The notes under the pieces are model-generated. The model saw nothing but the letters and a program-made list of their open reading frames with translations. It did not search any database and had not been told where the DNA came from. From positions 2,356,001-2,420,000 of the forward strand of contig CM065318.1 of the NCBI GenBank assembly GCA_033032175.1: DNA of 64,000 nucleotides, given 5' to 3'. The stretch comes from Saturnia japonica (Eukaryota > Arthropoda > Insecta > Lepidoptera > Saturniidae). Position 1 is the stretch's first letter. Each line of letters opens with the position of its first letter. This document shows positions 33,825 to 45,403 of the stretch, in pieces. Position numbers and translations under genes: made by a program.

Positions 33825-34265
33825 CTTGCTGCGCCCGCGACTGCGTTCGTTTGGACTACAGAATGTCGTGGATCGGGCACACGAGTACGGGTAATTATAA
33901 GTGATCCTTAAAAGATAGACATATGCTCTCGCTGACATTTTGTAGGTCCTTTTAATATCTACAATTATGTTGTCAATTAATTTGATATATCTCTTATGGT
34001 TTACTCAGCGTAAGCCATTTAAGCACCCGAATTGATTATTTGCACGGAACCCTAATTCTTTTTATAAAATAAAAGTAGCCTAAAATACTCCTTGTAACAT
34101 CAGCTATCTGCCAGTGAAAGTCCCGTCAAAATCGGTTTAACCGTTTTGGAAATTACCCAGAACAAACAAGGTACCGTATAATACTTTCATTAGTATTTAG
34201 TAAAAAGCTATTATTTTGACATTACAAAGTGACATTTCAATTTTATTAATTGTATAAATAATATG
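33825..34265 (+). repeat. Repeat L, right arm of a facing pair
   Basis: 'ctgcgcccgcgactgcgttc', 'agatagacatatgctctcgc', 'tctcttatggtttactcagc', 'agtgaaagtcccgtcaaaat' and 'ttttgacattacaaagtgac'. The same blocks in the same order are found at 60306-60845. Confidence 0.65.
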
Positions 34266-34476
34266 ACGCCTTCTTATGATGTGACGCGACCAATTCCAAT
34301 CTCAATCGATCTGACGCACATCGCGATCAATTCTGATATAACGCAACACAAGCCATCAGAACAGAATAATGTAAATCTCACCATACAAAATGTATGAAAA
34401 CGATATTGCTCTGACGCGACACGTAAGAACAGTTTAAATCTGGTGTTACTCTTCTTTCTAGTGATACATTACGATA

Positions 34477-34783
34477 CTTTTTGATTATAGACTATTTTCT
34501 GTTTGACATTTGCAGTATTCATAATCCTAAACAATGAGTATTATCTACATCACTTGCTTTCACTTTTCGTTGAGAGACAATATCGATATTTTGGGGGGTC
34601 TAAGTTCAATGGTACTGGTCGAGTTAGGATTCGAAGTATTAATTTAATATTTTAGTAACAGATATTATAGATAAAGTTTAGCTTTCTACACTCCTTCTCC
34701 ATATAAACTTTAACCATGCCAAATCTCACAGTCTTCCGTGCACGCAATACGCGTAAAAAGGGGTAGAAAGTTTTTGCTTCATG
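34477..34783 (-). mobile_element. Non-autonomous Helitron-like element, copy 3 (3' truncated)
   Basis: Reverse-orientation family blocks 'tttctgtttgacatttgcag', 'ggggggtctaagttcaatgg', 'ctccttctccatataaactt' and 'tttttgcttcat'. The CTAG end is missing. Its other end abuts a SINE exactly. Confidence 0.65.
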
Positions 34784-34980
34784 TCGATTGACGTGAGTTC
34801 GAATCCCTGCTGCGAGAGCTTTCGGTGAAGGAAAACATCGTGATGAAATCATATCATGGTGGTAAGGTATATTCTAATACTCGTCTGGCTAGCTAACTAC
34901 CTCTAGATGAGAATCTGTGGCCACTCGAGACATCGTCACTTAACATTATGTGAGATTGCAGCCATAACGCTAAAACGTGT
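34784..34980 (+). mobile_element. tRNA-derived SINE (family T1), + copy, head truncated
   Basis: B box GAGTTCGAATCCC at 34796-34808, then 'agctttcggtgaagg' and 'ggctagctaactacc'. The A-box part of the head is absent because the Helitron-like copy begins there. Confidence 0.6.
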
Positions 34981-35919
34981 AAATGATAAAAAAAGCTACA
35001 TGCTCATAGCTTTTGTTATTCAACAAAGGTACTTTTTAACAAATTAGGTTACTTGATTAGTCGGATATTTCCTGTTTATTTATTTTCACTAATAAATTTC
35101 TTTACAAACTTTAATTAAAGGCATCCTATTAAACCTCTGTAGTTTATCTTAGCATTCCATAGCCTGTGGTTTTATTCAATACGCTGCTGTTTGTAATATA
35201 TTTATAGTATTATATCTATCGTTCAGTTAATAGTTCATTATATCCCTTATAATACCATAATTACCCCTTTATAAGGTAAAGTGTTTCTTGTTGTATTTCT
35301 CCACTGCTGCTAATGTTACGTCTTTCATAAAGAAAAAAAATTCAAAACCGTTCTTTATAATATGAAGAATGAAACGAGATACTTTCCAAGCTCTAATATA
35401 GGCGACTTTATCAAGAAACATATAGTGTATATAGTTTATATAATTTAAGTCAGAAACCCTGACATCTGGACCATAGACCATAACAATGGAAAGTATAAAA
35501 CTAATTAATGTTTCGACCTTAATTTATTGTTTTCTCTCTGAATATATTGTTGCAAAGGCACGACCAAGTTATATACATATATCTATAAAAAATCTTGACC
35601 TTCTTTTACTAAGTGCCGATATAAAGCCCGGCGGAGTATGAATCGCCTAAAATAATTAGATACGTTCTTATGTTAAATTTTACTAATGTTAGTAATTTTG
35701 ATATTATGAGTTGGTAAATTATATAATGGTGACTGTACACTTTTATCAGCGATTGATTTTATGCTATAATCTTATGATTTTGGTAGATTTTGTGCCTGAT
35801 TTTGCTACGACTTGACCGCCTTAAGCGCGACCCTCCTAAAGGTCTGCGGGACGCGAGAGTGGAGCAACTGAACATGACCGACTAAGTACTTTATGGTCTA
35901 TTGCCAGCTGTAGTTTTTT
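34981..35919. other. Intergenic, nothing recognised
   Basis: AT-rich. A short GC-richer stretch at 35800-35880 lies just before the R repeat; no gene was recognised. Confidence 0.2.
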
Positions 35920-36395
35920 ATGAACTGACTACAGTATTAGCCTGAGTGGCCCTAAACTAGCGGCGCTGATGGCTTTTACAGCTTTACCGTGGCTTGGGGG
36001 CGAGCGCTTATGGCACTCAGCCGGGAAAGAGTGGGCAATATGCGTGCAAGGGTGCCAAAGTGTCCGTAACTCGGCTTGGGCTGTTGCCACTATTGCAATT
36101 CCCTATCCTTAAAATTCGAGCTAAACTAACATATACATGTTCCTGCTTCCGGGGAGGAAGGAAGGAACATGTTTATTTGTATTTAATAATCAGAAAATAT
36201 CGTCTACACTAACTAGCGTAAAAAAAGAAAAAAAGGTCTTTTAAAGAACCTATGTAACTATGTGGTGTGTACATATGTATGAATATATTGTGTGTAATTA
36301 TGTATGTGAGTAGCTAGTGATTGAAAGTGCAGAGTCACTTGTATCGGGCGAGCGGCTGCATGAGACTCAAGGGTCTACACCGAGAGCACTACAAT
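35920..36395 (-). repeat. Retroposon R, second long copy
   Basis: Diverged copy of 25449-26045 with all blocks in the same order, including 'ggcttttacagc', 'cttgggggcgagcgctta', 'cactaactagcgt', 'gaacctatgtaactatgtgg' and 'gagcggctgcatgaga'. Confidence 0.6.
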
Positions 36396-36944
36396 CTATA
36401 TTACTAAATTCAAAGAACTTTCACTTCACCTGCATGTAAAGATTACACGAACATTATTTTTTATACAGTAGTTTTTTGATTAGATTTTAATAAAGACAAC
36501 AATCATATCATATATTTAGTTATCTGTCCTAGTTACAATAACTTGGTTATAAGTTAGTTAGCTTAATTACAATAAGGTTGCTTATGCGGTAAATTATGAT
36601 TTGGTAGTTTTATTATAAAAAGCTGACTAGGATTATGGTTCAGACTAAGTAACAATAGTGCTTTGTATTAAATCACTAAGTTAGGGCCTAGACTGTGAAA
36701 TTATGCTTTGTTGTATGTTACAATTTTAAAGAATAAAAGATTAAATTATATTATTATGTTACGAAGTAACACTTTTAAACCCAAAAAATAAAATGTAAGA
36801 GGAGGCTTTATACCACAAATGGATACACGCTATGATTGGCGGGTACACACGATTGCTTCAGCGACCAAAAAATATACTTAGTAATGATAATAATATTACA
36901 TTACTAAATTAAGTGTTACCCACATGCAACCTGTTATTGAAATA
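36396..36944. other. AT-rich intergenic
   Basis: No feature recognised. Confidence 0.2.
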
Positions 36945-38012
36945 CTAGTTGCAGCTCACGGCTTCACCCATGTTAAATCTATTCGTCCAATTTTCCACAG
37001 CGCCTCCGCTAACGACCCTGTGTAGCCTATTGTTGTTCTCACTTTCCGTACGGTACTTGTGTCTTCAGCTTGCCAGATTGTTTGACTTTCATTATCACTG
37101 CTCTGTTCCTTAAGGCTATGGCGTGAAGTAATATATACTATAACCTTCCTCAAAAAATAGGTTATATAATACAAAAATATAGTTCTTTAATTTTGACTAT
37201 TTCTTTAATAAATTAGCGCGGTCTAACATACATCTTTACCTTTACCCATATACCTTTTGAACTTTGTACATTTGTACCTATAGAGTATAGACGATATTGC
37301 TATTATATTTCTCTCTAGCTGTGCCTGCGGCTTAGACGTGTTAGCTGTGGAATTATAGTTTATAAAGATTACTTAATGAATACAATAAACTGTTAAAAAA
37401 ATTGTAAAATTGCAATCGTTTTACAAAGCAAAATATGAGTAAAATTACAAATCGTATGCTAATCCAAAATTATAATACTATACGAGTTATTTTTTTTAGA
37501 AATGCGAAGAAACCTACAAAACTGTGTTATAATTTTACGAAACCCATTTCCCATGATTATCGTTCCCATGTCAGCTTCTCAAATTGACATAAAAAGTTTT
37601 GCATATTAGTTACTAAAACATACTTTGTTAAACAGCCGATGAAATTTTGAAAACTGCAGTTTACACATAAATTAGTTTATTTAACAGCACATTTTATACA
37701 CAACACTGTGTGTTAAGCCGCACGGCTGATGCGTTTTCGTTCTCTATTTCTCTTTCTCTTTCTTATCTTACACACGCACACAGCCTCTCGGAAAATGGGT
37801 TGGTACCATCTGACGGCCAATTCTACCACCGCGCGCGCTTCCCTGGCTTCCTGTTACACACTTCCGTCCCTTTTCCCAAAATCAATCGCACAGATTGCAG
37901 GAAAGCGAGAAGAAAGATTTTACACGCCAAAAATTGTTTAAAAATCTATCTAGTAGTTTTTGAGTGATCCGCGCACAACGACAAACCTCTATAATTTTAT
38001 TTATATAGATGT
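36945..38012 (+). repeat. Two L-type repeat fragments
   Basis: The first starts 'atactagttgcagctcacgg' (36940) and the second 'ctctagctgtgcctgcggct' (37313). The second ends near 38012 with 'aaatctatctagtagttttt' and 'atttatatag', as at 61265-61345. The open frames at 37710-37967 lie inside this repeat and are not genes. Confidence 0.5.
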
Positions 38013-38269
38013 AAAGTAATACCGATTGGAATATTAGGTTTTGTTGTGTAAAGAAAGTCGTAGTATTTTGTTAATTTCATGACATTATGATCGATGTTTA
38101 TTAGGTCAATATAGACATAAAATATTACTCGATGGCTTGTATTAATATACAAGGAAAATTTTATTGAACACTTGTTCCATAAAAGTTATAGTGTGTGACG
38201 GAAAATCTATCTTGTTCAAAACAAGATACATTATATTATCACCTGTAAATGTCCCAGCGCTGGGCTTAG

Positions 38270-38500
38270 GGGTCTTCCTGAGGGAAGCTACGGACTTCAA
38301 CACCACGCAGCGTTTGACTTATTTGCGATTTCAACATAACATAACATACCATCACGCCTATATCTACCTAAGAGTTAGGCAGAGGTGTACTGATGTTCCA
38401 CCAACAATTCGTCGGGTATATTATTAGATCCCATGTAATAGGGAGAGAGCCTTTGCCATTAATAGGGTACAAAGTCAAACTCCGAACAGCTACTGAGAAT
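38270..38500 (-). mobile_element. tRNA-derived SINE (family T2), - copy, head missing
   Basis: 'cataccatcacgcctatatc', 'gttaggcagaggtgtactga', 'atcccatgtaataggg' and 'aagtcaaactccgaacagct' are the reverse of the body at 15430-15615. Confidence 0.6.
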
Positions 38501-38579
38501 TACAAAGAAAAACCCTAATAATACTATAAGAACACTTCTCAAGTGTTTTGATTTTCTCACGATGTTTTCCTTCAACCAG

Positions 38580-39175
38580 GAATCCTTATAGTTTTGCTAT
38601 AGCCGTCTGTCTGTCCACGCTTAGCTCAGAGATCCTTAGTAATAGAAAGCTGTAATTTGGTATGGATATACATATTAATCATGTCGACAAAATGGTAAAA
38701 AAAACAAAAAATATTTTAGGATACCTCCCCTACACGTAATGCTGGAATGTTTTTTTTTCTTGCCTATCCCATCGTGTGGGGTGTCGAAAGATAGGTACTT
38801 ACTTCAAAAATATTGCATGGTTGTCAACACCATTTTAAAATTTTAAAGTGCTAATTTTTGTTAGAGTTATGTTTCCACCACCCTTGCCAGTTAAATAGTG
38901 GTTTTTGATGTGTGAAAAAAATCATGGTAGTAGTATATATAATGAAGTTAAAAGGAAAACTACCAGAGGTAAAGGAAAACTACCAGAGGTAAGTGGGCTA
39001 TACAAGTTCACGAGTAATAGTCAATCAACTTATAAAATGTACTTGGAGAAGCAATTTCATCAAAATTCCACTGAGAATTACTTAAAACCCCATCTCTAAG
39101 TCTGCATATTGTGACGGGCAACTACGGAACCCCACACAGGGCTTGGCTTGACATGCGCTTGGCAAACTTTGATCA
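38580..39175. repeat. Dispersed repeat with an internal 20 bp tandem duplication
   Basis: 'agccgtctgtctgtccacgc', 'gaaagctgtaatttggtatg', 'aggatacctcccctacacgt' and 'ggaaccccacacagggcttg' resemble a repeat common in lepidopteran genomes. At 38951-38990 the 20-mer aaaggaaaactaccagaggt occurs twice in perfect tandem. Confidence 0.45.
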
Positions 39176-39669
39176 TACAATTAATTTGAATATTCTAAAA
39201 TATCGACTGTTATTTCACTTCTTAATGACTACCAATTTTTGAAGAGAAAACTTATTAATACCGTTGTGTTTTGAAACACGATGAAACGAAAAAGCGACAC
39301 TAATAGAAGAGAAAAACCCATACATCTATAGGATTTAACCTGCGAGATAATGAAATAGTATATATACATTACACAACGTTTCCTATTATCTCGGTCTCGT
39401 CTTTGTACGTGTGTTAGTACGTGTGTATGCGCTTGCGTATTACAAAGACTTTAGAAAAGACGTCATAGCCGGCGTGGTGTATTGTTCACGTGTATAGTTT
39501 ATGTTAATAATTTTATGTTTTGTAAAGGTTTTATACCTCGTGTGAACTGCACACATGTTTTTATTTTATTCTAGTTCTTTCACTTTTATAATTTTATTCG
39601 TTTTGACTAAATAAGTAAACTTTATAAATTTTACTCTTTCATCAAATCAAGATCCGATTTTATAAAAAC
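39176..39669. other. Intergenic; short block shared with 59640-59720
   Basis: 'aaaagcgacactaatagaag' and 'ctataggatttaacctgcga' resemble 'aaaagcgacactaaaaagtg' and 'tataggatttagccagcga' at 59660-59720. No gene. Confidence 0.35.
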
Positions 39670-40030
39670 TAACGATCGCCCTAAGCTCGAAATTCGACCG
39701 GCGAATTTTTGATCACAAACTATTTTCTGTTTGACATTTGCAGTATTCATGAACCTAAAAACAATGAGTATTTATCTATATCACTTGCTGTCACTTTTCA
39801 TTGAGTGACAATGTCAATATTTTGGGGGGTCTAAGTTCAATGGCACTGGTCAGGTTAGGATTCGCACTATAAACTAATTTAATTTAATATATTAGTAACA
39901 GATATTATAGATAAATTATTGCTTTCTACACTCCTTCTCCATATAAACTTTAACCATGCCAAATCTCAGTCTTCCGTGCACGCAATACGCTTAAAAGCGG
40001 TTGAAAGCTTTTGCTTCACGTATTAATATA
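39670..40030 (-). mobile_element. Non-autonomous Helitron-like element, copy 4
   Basis: Nearly full length in reverse: 'aacgatcgccctaagctcga' at its 3' end and 'gcttttgcttcacgtattaa' at its 5' end, with all middle blocks. Confidence 0.7.
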
Positions 40031-41074
40031 TAGATGGAATCTATTCATTCGTTTTGATTAGGTAAACTTTATAAATTTTACTCTTTCATCAAATCTAGAT
40101 CCGATTTTATAAATATGAAATCTTATTGTATGATAATAAGATTAATTTTCATAATAAATAAGTATGTATTTATCATTATTTATGATTTTTCTGACATTTA
40201 TGATTCTATTTAACAACTGTAAAATAAATATTTAAAAAACGAGCGCATAATTGAATTAAAGCGATTTATTTTTAAAATTCGTTTTATAAATATTAATTTA
40301 AAATATAATAATTAAAAAACACTTTATCCTATTCAACAGTAGAATAAAAGTAATGTCGGCAAAAGATCGATTCACGTATAATTAGGTATCGCCTTCGAAA
40401 TAAGTTCAATGAAGTTCATTTGAATTATTTTAAATCGTACCGACTGTAATATTAAAGGTTAATTACATCGAAAGTTGGTAATCAAATAACGTTGCTTCAT
40501 TACGAAAACGATGGATAGTGTGTTTTGTATTAATCGTTTTTATATTATCCATAGCAAAAAGTAAATGCTAAATCTAATTATTTGATACGCTGTTAAGAAA
40601 GGTTTTTGTAGCGCTTTGCCGGAGTCTGTTTAAAGTAATATTGTAAGTTTTAAAACGATATTAAGATATGCAATTGTTGAGTTTTTTAAATTCATTTTTA
40701 TAAATACGCGTTTGGCCTCGATCTCACATGATTGTAAGTGTAGATAGATGTGTGGATCGTGCTTACCAATCAGCTACTTGTTCAAACTTCGCTTATAACC
40801 TCCCGAGTTGTTCTTCTTGTTTTATCGCCGTAAAAATTGCCAGTGTCAATGTTTTCAACCATTGTTGGGTTCAACAAGATGGTGGTCCGTGGCTCCCTTG
40901 TTAGAACTATCTAGGGTGTTTTTGTGACATCTCAAAATGCATGATTCCAGTTTATATTTATAATCCAGTTTACGAATGCACAATAACCAAACTATGTCAT
41001 TCAAAATGCCACCAATACATATCGTAATGTAGGTTCAAAGAACTTAGTGCATTATAATAAAAACCACAATATGG
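40031..41074. other. AT-rich intergenic with one dispersed fragment
   Basis: 40730-40990 shares blocks with 23960-24170 in the opposite orientation. No gene was recognised. Confidence 0.3.
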
Positions 41075-41960
41075 CAGTTCGGCTAAGGATTTGCAAGCGA
41101 TGATGACTATTATGAATTATGCTTTTGAAAGAAATGGAACGAAAGTAAATGCAAAGAAGATGAAAGTTTTGGTGTTTGAAAAGAAGAGAACATGACAGAA
41201 GTATGTGTCCGGATTAATGGCGACGTATTACATGAAGAGAGTGAGTTTGTATACCTACTTGAGATCGATGTTAACTAGGGATGGAAAGTGTGAGAGTGAT
41301 ATAGGAAGGAGAGTAAATGCCGGTAATATGGTGAATGGGGGGTTGCACTCTTTTAATAGCAGCCAGAGGTTTTCTACGAAAACTCGTTTGGCTGTGCATA
41401 GAGGAGTTTTGGTTCCAACACTCCTGTACGAAAGTGAAAGCTTGGTGTGGCAGAAAAATCATGAAAGTCAAATAAATGCAATAGAAATGAGAGCGCTAAG
41501 AGGCATGTTAGGAGTGAAATTGAGTTATAGGATAAAAAATAGTGTGATAAGAGAATTTTGTGGTTTGAAAGAAGATATAGTCACACGGATTAAGAAAGGG
41601 ATGCTTAGATGGTTTGGGCATGTTGAGAGGATGAATGAAAGAAGAACGACTAAACAAATTTATATTGCGTGTGTGAAAGGAAACGTTGGAAGAGGAAGGC
41701 CTAGACGAACGTTCCTCGATCAAATCGGGGACGTTTTGAAGAAAGGTCAGGTCGACAATACTCTAAACCGACGAGCATGCATGAAAAGATTGTTGAACGA
41801 TGAGGAAGCGAAAGATGTAAGCCAGGATCGTAGCAGGTGGAAGGACGTGGTCTCTGCCTACTCCGTTGGGAAATAGGCGTGATTTATGTATGTATCTAAG
41901 ATCCCACCAAAAATTCCTAACTCTCAAGTTATAGGTGAGCGGGATCATAGACACTAGGAG
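41075..41960 (+). mobile_element. RTE-like LINE 3' part
   Basis: The sequence reads LQAMMTIMNYAFERNGTKVN near 41090 and, after a frame break near 41190, the RT C-terminus: [76 protein letters not shown] and [14 protein letters not shown], with a stop at 41874. These are hallmark blocks of insect RTE-type elements. The end 'cgtgatttatgtatgtat' matches the fragment at 62992. It is 5' truncated and inactive. Confidence 0.8.
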
Positions 41961-42544
41961 TCAATACCACTCCTTAGCTGTTCGCATAATAAACCAGGAA
42001 GCGAATTTATTCGTGCGGATTGGATAAATGCCCACCACATAAAGGTCTAGCTTAGTCAAAGTCTAGTTGTTCTGTGATGAAACGGGTTGAGCGGAATTAA
42101 ATAGTGCACTTGTACTTTTTCGCAGTGTTATCTGTAAAACACTGAGAGACAATCTACCTTACGTCGATGCTCTATAGTGAGCTTTCTTGCTTTCATCAGC
42201 TCTTCATCGACAACAAACCAACGAGTTCAGCACTCGATGGGATCAAATCATATGGGGTTGCAACCACCACTCCCACACGGGATGTGATATTCTACTTCTG
42301 TAGATAGTGGACTGTATTTTGAATTTGATAGAAGTAGCTATAACATAAAATAACCGCCAAATATGGTACAAAATAATCTCCAAGGCACTCAGTCAAAAAG
42401 CCACAGCACCTTGTATTATTTACCGAAAATAATGAAAATTTTAAAAACTGCGTCGTTAGACGTTGGTTGCCGCTCCGGTGCCCGAATATATTATTTTCAA
42501 GTTACCGCCATGGAATTTTTGTTATAAACTCTTAATTACATATA
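41961..42544. other. Intergenic, nothing recognised
   Basis: No coding or clear repeat signal. Confidence 0.2.
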
Positions 42545-42890
42545 CTAGCGGTCGCTCAATGATCGAAATTCGACCAGCGACTTTTTAATCATAGACTATT
42601 TTCTGTTTGACATTTGCAGTATTAACCTAAACAATGAATATTATATCACTTGCTGTCACTTTTCGTTGAGTAACAATGACAATATTTATGGTCTAAGTTC
42701 AATGGCACTGGTCAGGTTAGGATTCGCAATATTAATTTATTTAATTTAATATATTAGTAACAGATATTATAGATAGGAATGGAGAAGGAGTGCTTCTCCA
42801 TTTAAACTTTAACCATGCCAAATCTCACAGACTTCCGTCCGCGCAATTTTCGTAAGAAGGGATACAAAGTTTTGCTTCACGTATTAATAT
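42545..42890 (-). mobile_element. Non-autonomous Helitron-like element, copy 5 (good 3' end)
   Basis: Reverse orientation. CTAG at 42545-42548 is followed inward by the hairpin (GTCGCT and AGCGAC arms around TCGAAATTCGA). The 5' end is 'gcttcacgtattaatat' at 42874-42890. An internal GGAGAAGgagtgCTTCTCC palindrome is specific to this copy (about 42781-42799). Confidence 0.75.
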
Positions 42891-45315
42891 AATGATTAAA
42901 TAAAACTAATATTACATATCCAGCTGTATTTAATAATCTTTGTACTAGATTGAAAATTTAGAATAGTCACTCTGTTTCACATAACTGAGGTTCGGGGACT
43001 AAACTTTTAAGATAAAATAATTTAAATCATGTTTTACTCTACATGACATAAATAAGACTAACGTTATCTCTTTCCTCCACGAGAGCTTATGATACTTGTT
43101 AAAAAGAAATGGCCATGATATTTGACATCATACCATAGTGCAAGGTTTTCTTGTTTTTTTTTCGTTATTATAAACAAATGTAAATAACAGCTCATCAGAC
43201 GTTACTTCAAACGATCACATTAATCTAGGTAACGAGATAGCCCGCGGTACTATCACGACTGCTCAAGCTTTCGATTTGGCATTTAAAATAAATATAATTG
43301 CTGAATAGGTATCGGAAGCTAATCCAGTTTACACGTGAGGTCGTAGAGGCAACGATGAGCAAGGTCGGTGGTCTATCGACAGTACTCAACGCCAATACAC
43401 TGTTAATACCGATCATTGAAAGTTGATATGTGGGGCGTGTTATGCGAGATCGTAGCATGAATAAAAAGTATAATAACCCAAGATAAGTATAAAGTCTCTG
43501 AAAGTAGGTACTATTTTATTGGATACTTTTCAAGTATACAACTTGGATTTTTCAGATGACGCAGTAAGGGTAGTTACTTACATGAAAGCTTTCTGAGGAG
43601 ACGTTCCTTAACTTTTTGACCTGCATTTACAGTTTTTTTAAATAATACAAATTGACGGTACAGTCAAACGAACGGTGACCACCGAGAGATCGAAATCCAC
43701 CGACGGTCGCTGCTGCTATGCCGGCCTGCATTAATAGAACTGGATATAAACCTTTTTTTAATGCCAATTGGTTTTGTTTCTTATAAGGATCAATAAATTT
43801 TATGGACTCAACCAAATCATTGTGGCTTGGATAACCTATCCGATAAGGTACCTACCCTTACAGCTCCATCTCAAAAATCAATGCTGTATACTTTCTAGTA
43901 TTGCTGGCTAATAGATTGGTTCACCATTAAGGCACGCTCAGGCGTCTCGCGTTCCTAGATCAGCTGGAGTATAAACAATAATAAAGGAAACAGGACGGTA
44001 GGTTACCAATTAGGTCGCAAGCACAATCCACAAGGTGGTAAAAGGCACAGTGACTCTGTTTTGCCAGTACAGCAAGTATAGTATATCCCGTTACTGAGAG
44101 GCTTTCAGGCTGGCATAAGAGTGGTGAATGGTAAAGGATTGCCAATCTCTCTGTGGATGCTGTTGTTTTTGGATTGTACTGTGCTTACCATCAGCCACAG
44201 TACAGACACTTTGACGTCCTACTATTAAAAGTGATTTACAAATTGTAATCACGTGTTTCCACTAGATACGGAGTGAAAAGATTTGTACAAGATAATGTGC
44301 AATTATGTAACCCAAATGATAGTAAAAATGCTTTATTTAATTTAGATCCTGATAAAAAATTTACAACCGTCAAAACACTAACACTGGAGATTTGCAGATC
44401 ATAACTGAGTATGTGATCTGTGGTTAGAGATACGCGTAGCTTTGAAAAAGTCTGATATATAATCGGTAGTGTTGCCAGTTACTATTGTTGTTTCTATTAA
44501 AAAATACATACGTTTCAAATAGAAAGCTAACGGGCTTACCGCCCCGTTTTGATTCGCTTTTTGCATGCAACATCAATAAAAAATATACGATCGGAAAAAT
44601 AATGAAACGTGTAAATTATGGGGCATGTCATGTGACGGGCCGTAAATTTATAACAAAGGATTATATTTTTATTTCAATTAATTAGTAATAGAAATGAATA
44701 AAAGATAAATATGCGGTAAGCTGTTTTGTAATTTTAAATGTTCTTACTTAGATTTACTTAGAATTATTTGTATTGCCTTCCTATTTTTGTCTATAGAGTA
44801 GGTAAATGGTAAAAAATAAAATCTGTTCGTTAAAAATTTCATTTTCGTTTCTGGCTGTACTATTTTGATAAGTAGTAAGTGAAATTGGCGCGGTATAATT
44901 ATTTTCTCATTGGAGTATGCTGCACAAACGATTTATATAGGAAATACACGAATTTGCGAGATATTTTAAACAGTTATGAAAATCCGAACCAAATCTATGA
45001 ACGTGCAAAGATAACTTCTAATAAAACCAACATTTAGACTGTATTGATGAATATGCTAATACACGTAAAAGGATTTAAAATAACAAAGGAAGGTCAAAGA
45101 TTGTACAAACAGATAAGGATGTAAAAACAAAACCATTTGTTTAAAATATAAAATGGATAGTTTATGCATAATAATATTTTTATTGCATAAACAGATCCAT
45201 CACAATTATGCGAGGTCCATCTCCGTGCATTATATTATGATTATGAAATACTTGAGCCACGACTATGAATACATACCGGCCGTAACAAAGTAGATCAATA
45301 GGCTGCAGGCTCTCC
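42891..45315. other. Intergenic upstream of cuticle gene 2
   Basis: No gene was recognised. 'gaccaccgagagatcgaaat' (about 43676-43695) matches 17566-17585 apart from one base and marks a small dispersed repeat. The rest is AT-rich. Cuticle-gene enhancers could lie here, but none can be named. Confidence 0.3.
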
Positions 45316-45322
45316 TATAAAT
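45316..45322 (+). promoter_or_regulatory. TATA box and initiator of cuticle gene 2
   Basis: TATAAAT at 45316-45322, with an arthropod-type initiator TCAGT at 45346-45350, 24 bp downstream, and the start codon at 45404. Confidence 0.75.
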
Positions 45323-45403
45323 ATTGTACTCAATCATTAACGTTATCAGTCAAACGCAAAACATCACTTCAAGTTGTTTGTTAGAGCATAAAAATATATC
45401 ATC

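Noticed and set aside
37710..37967. Ser/Leu-rich open frames
   Set aside because: They lie inside an L-type repeat and have no recognised domain.
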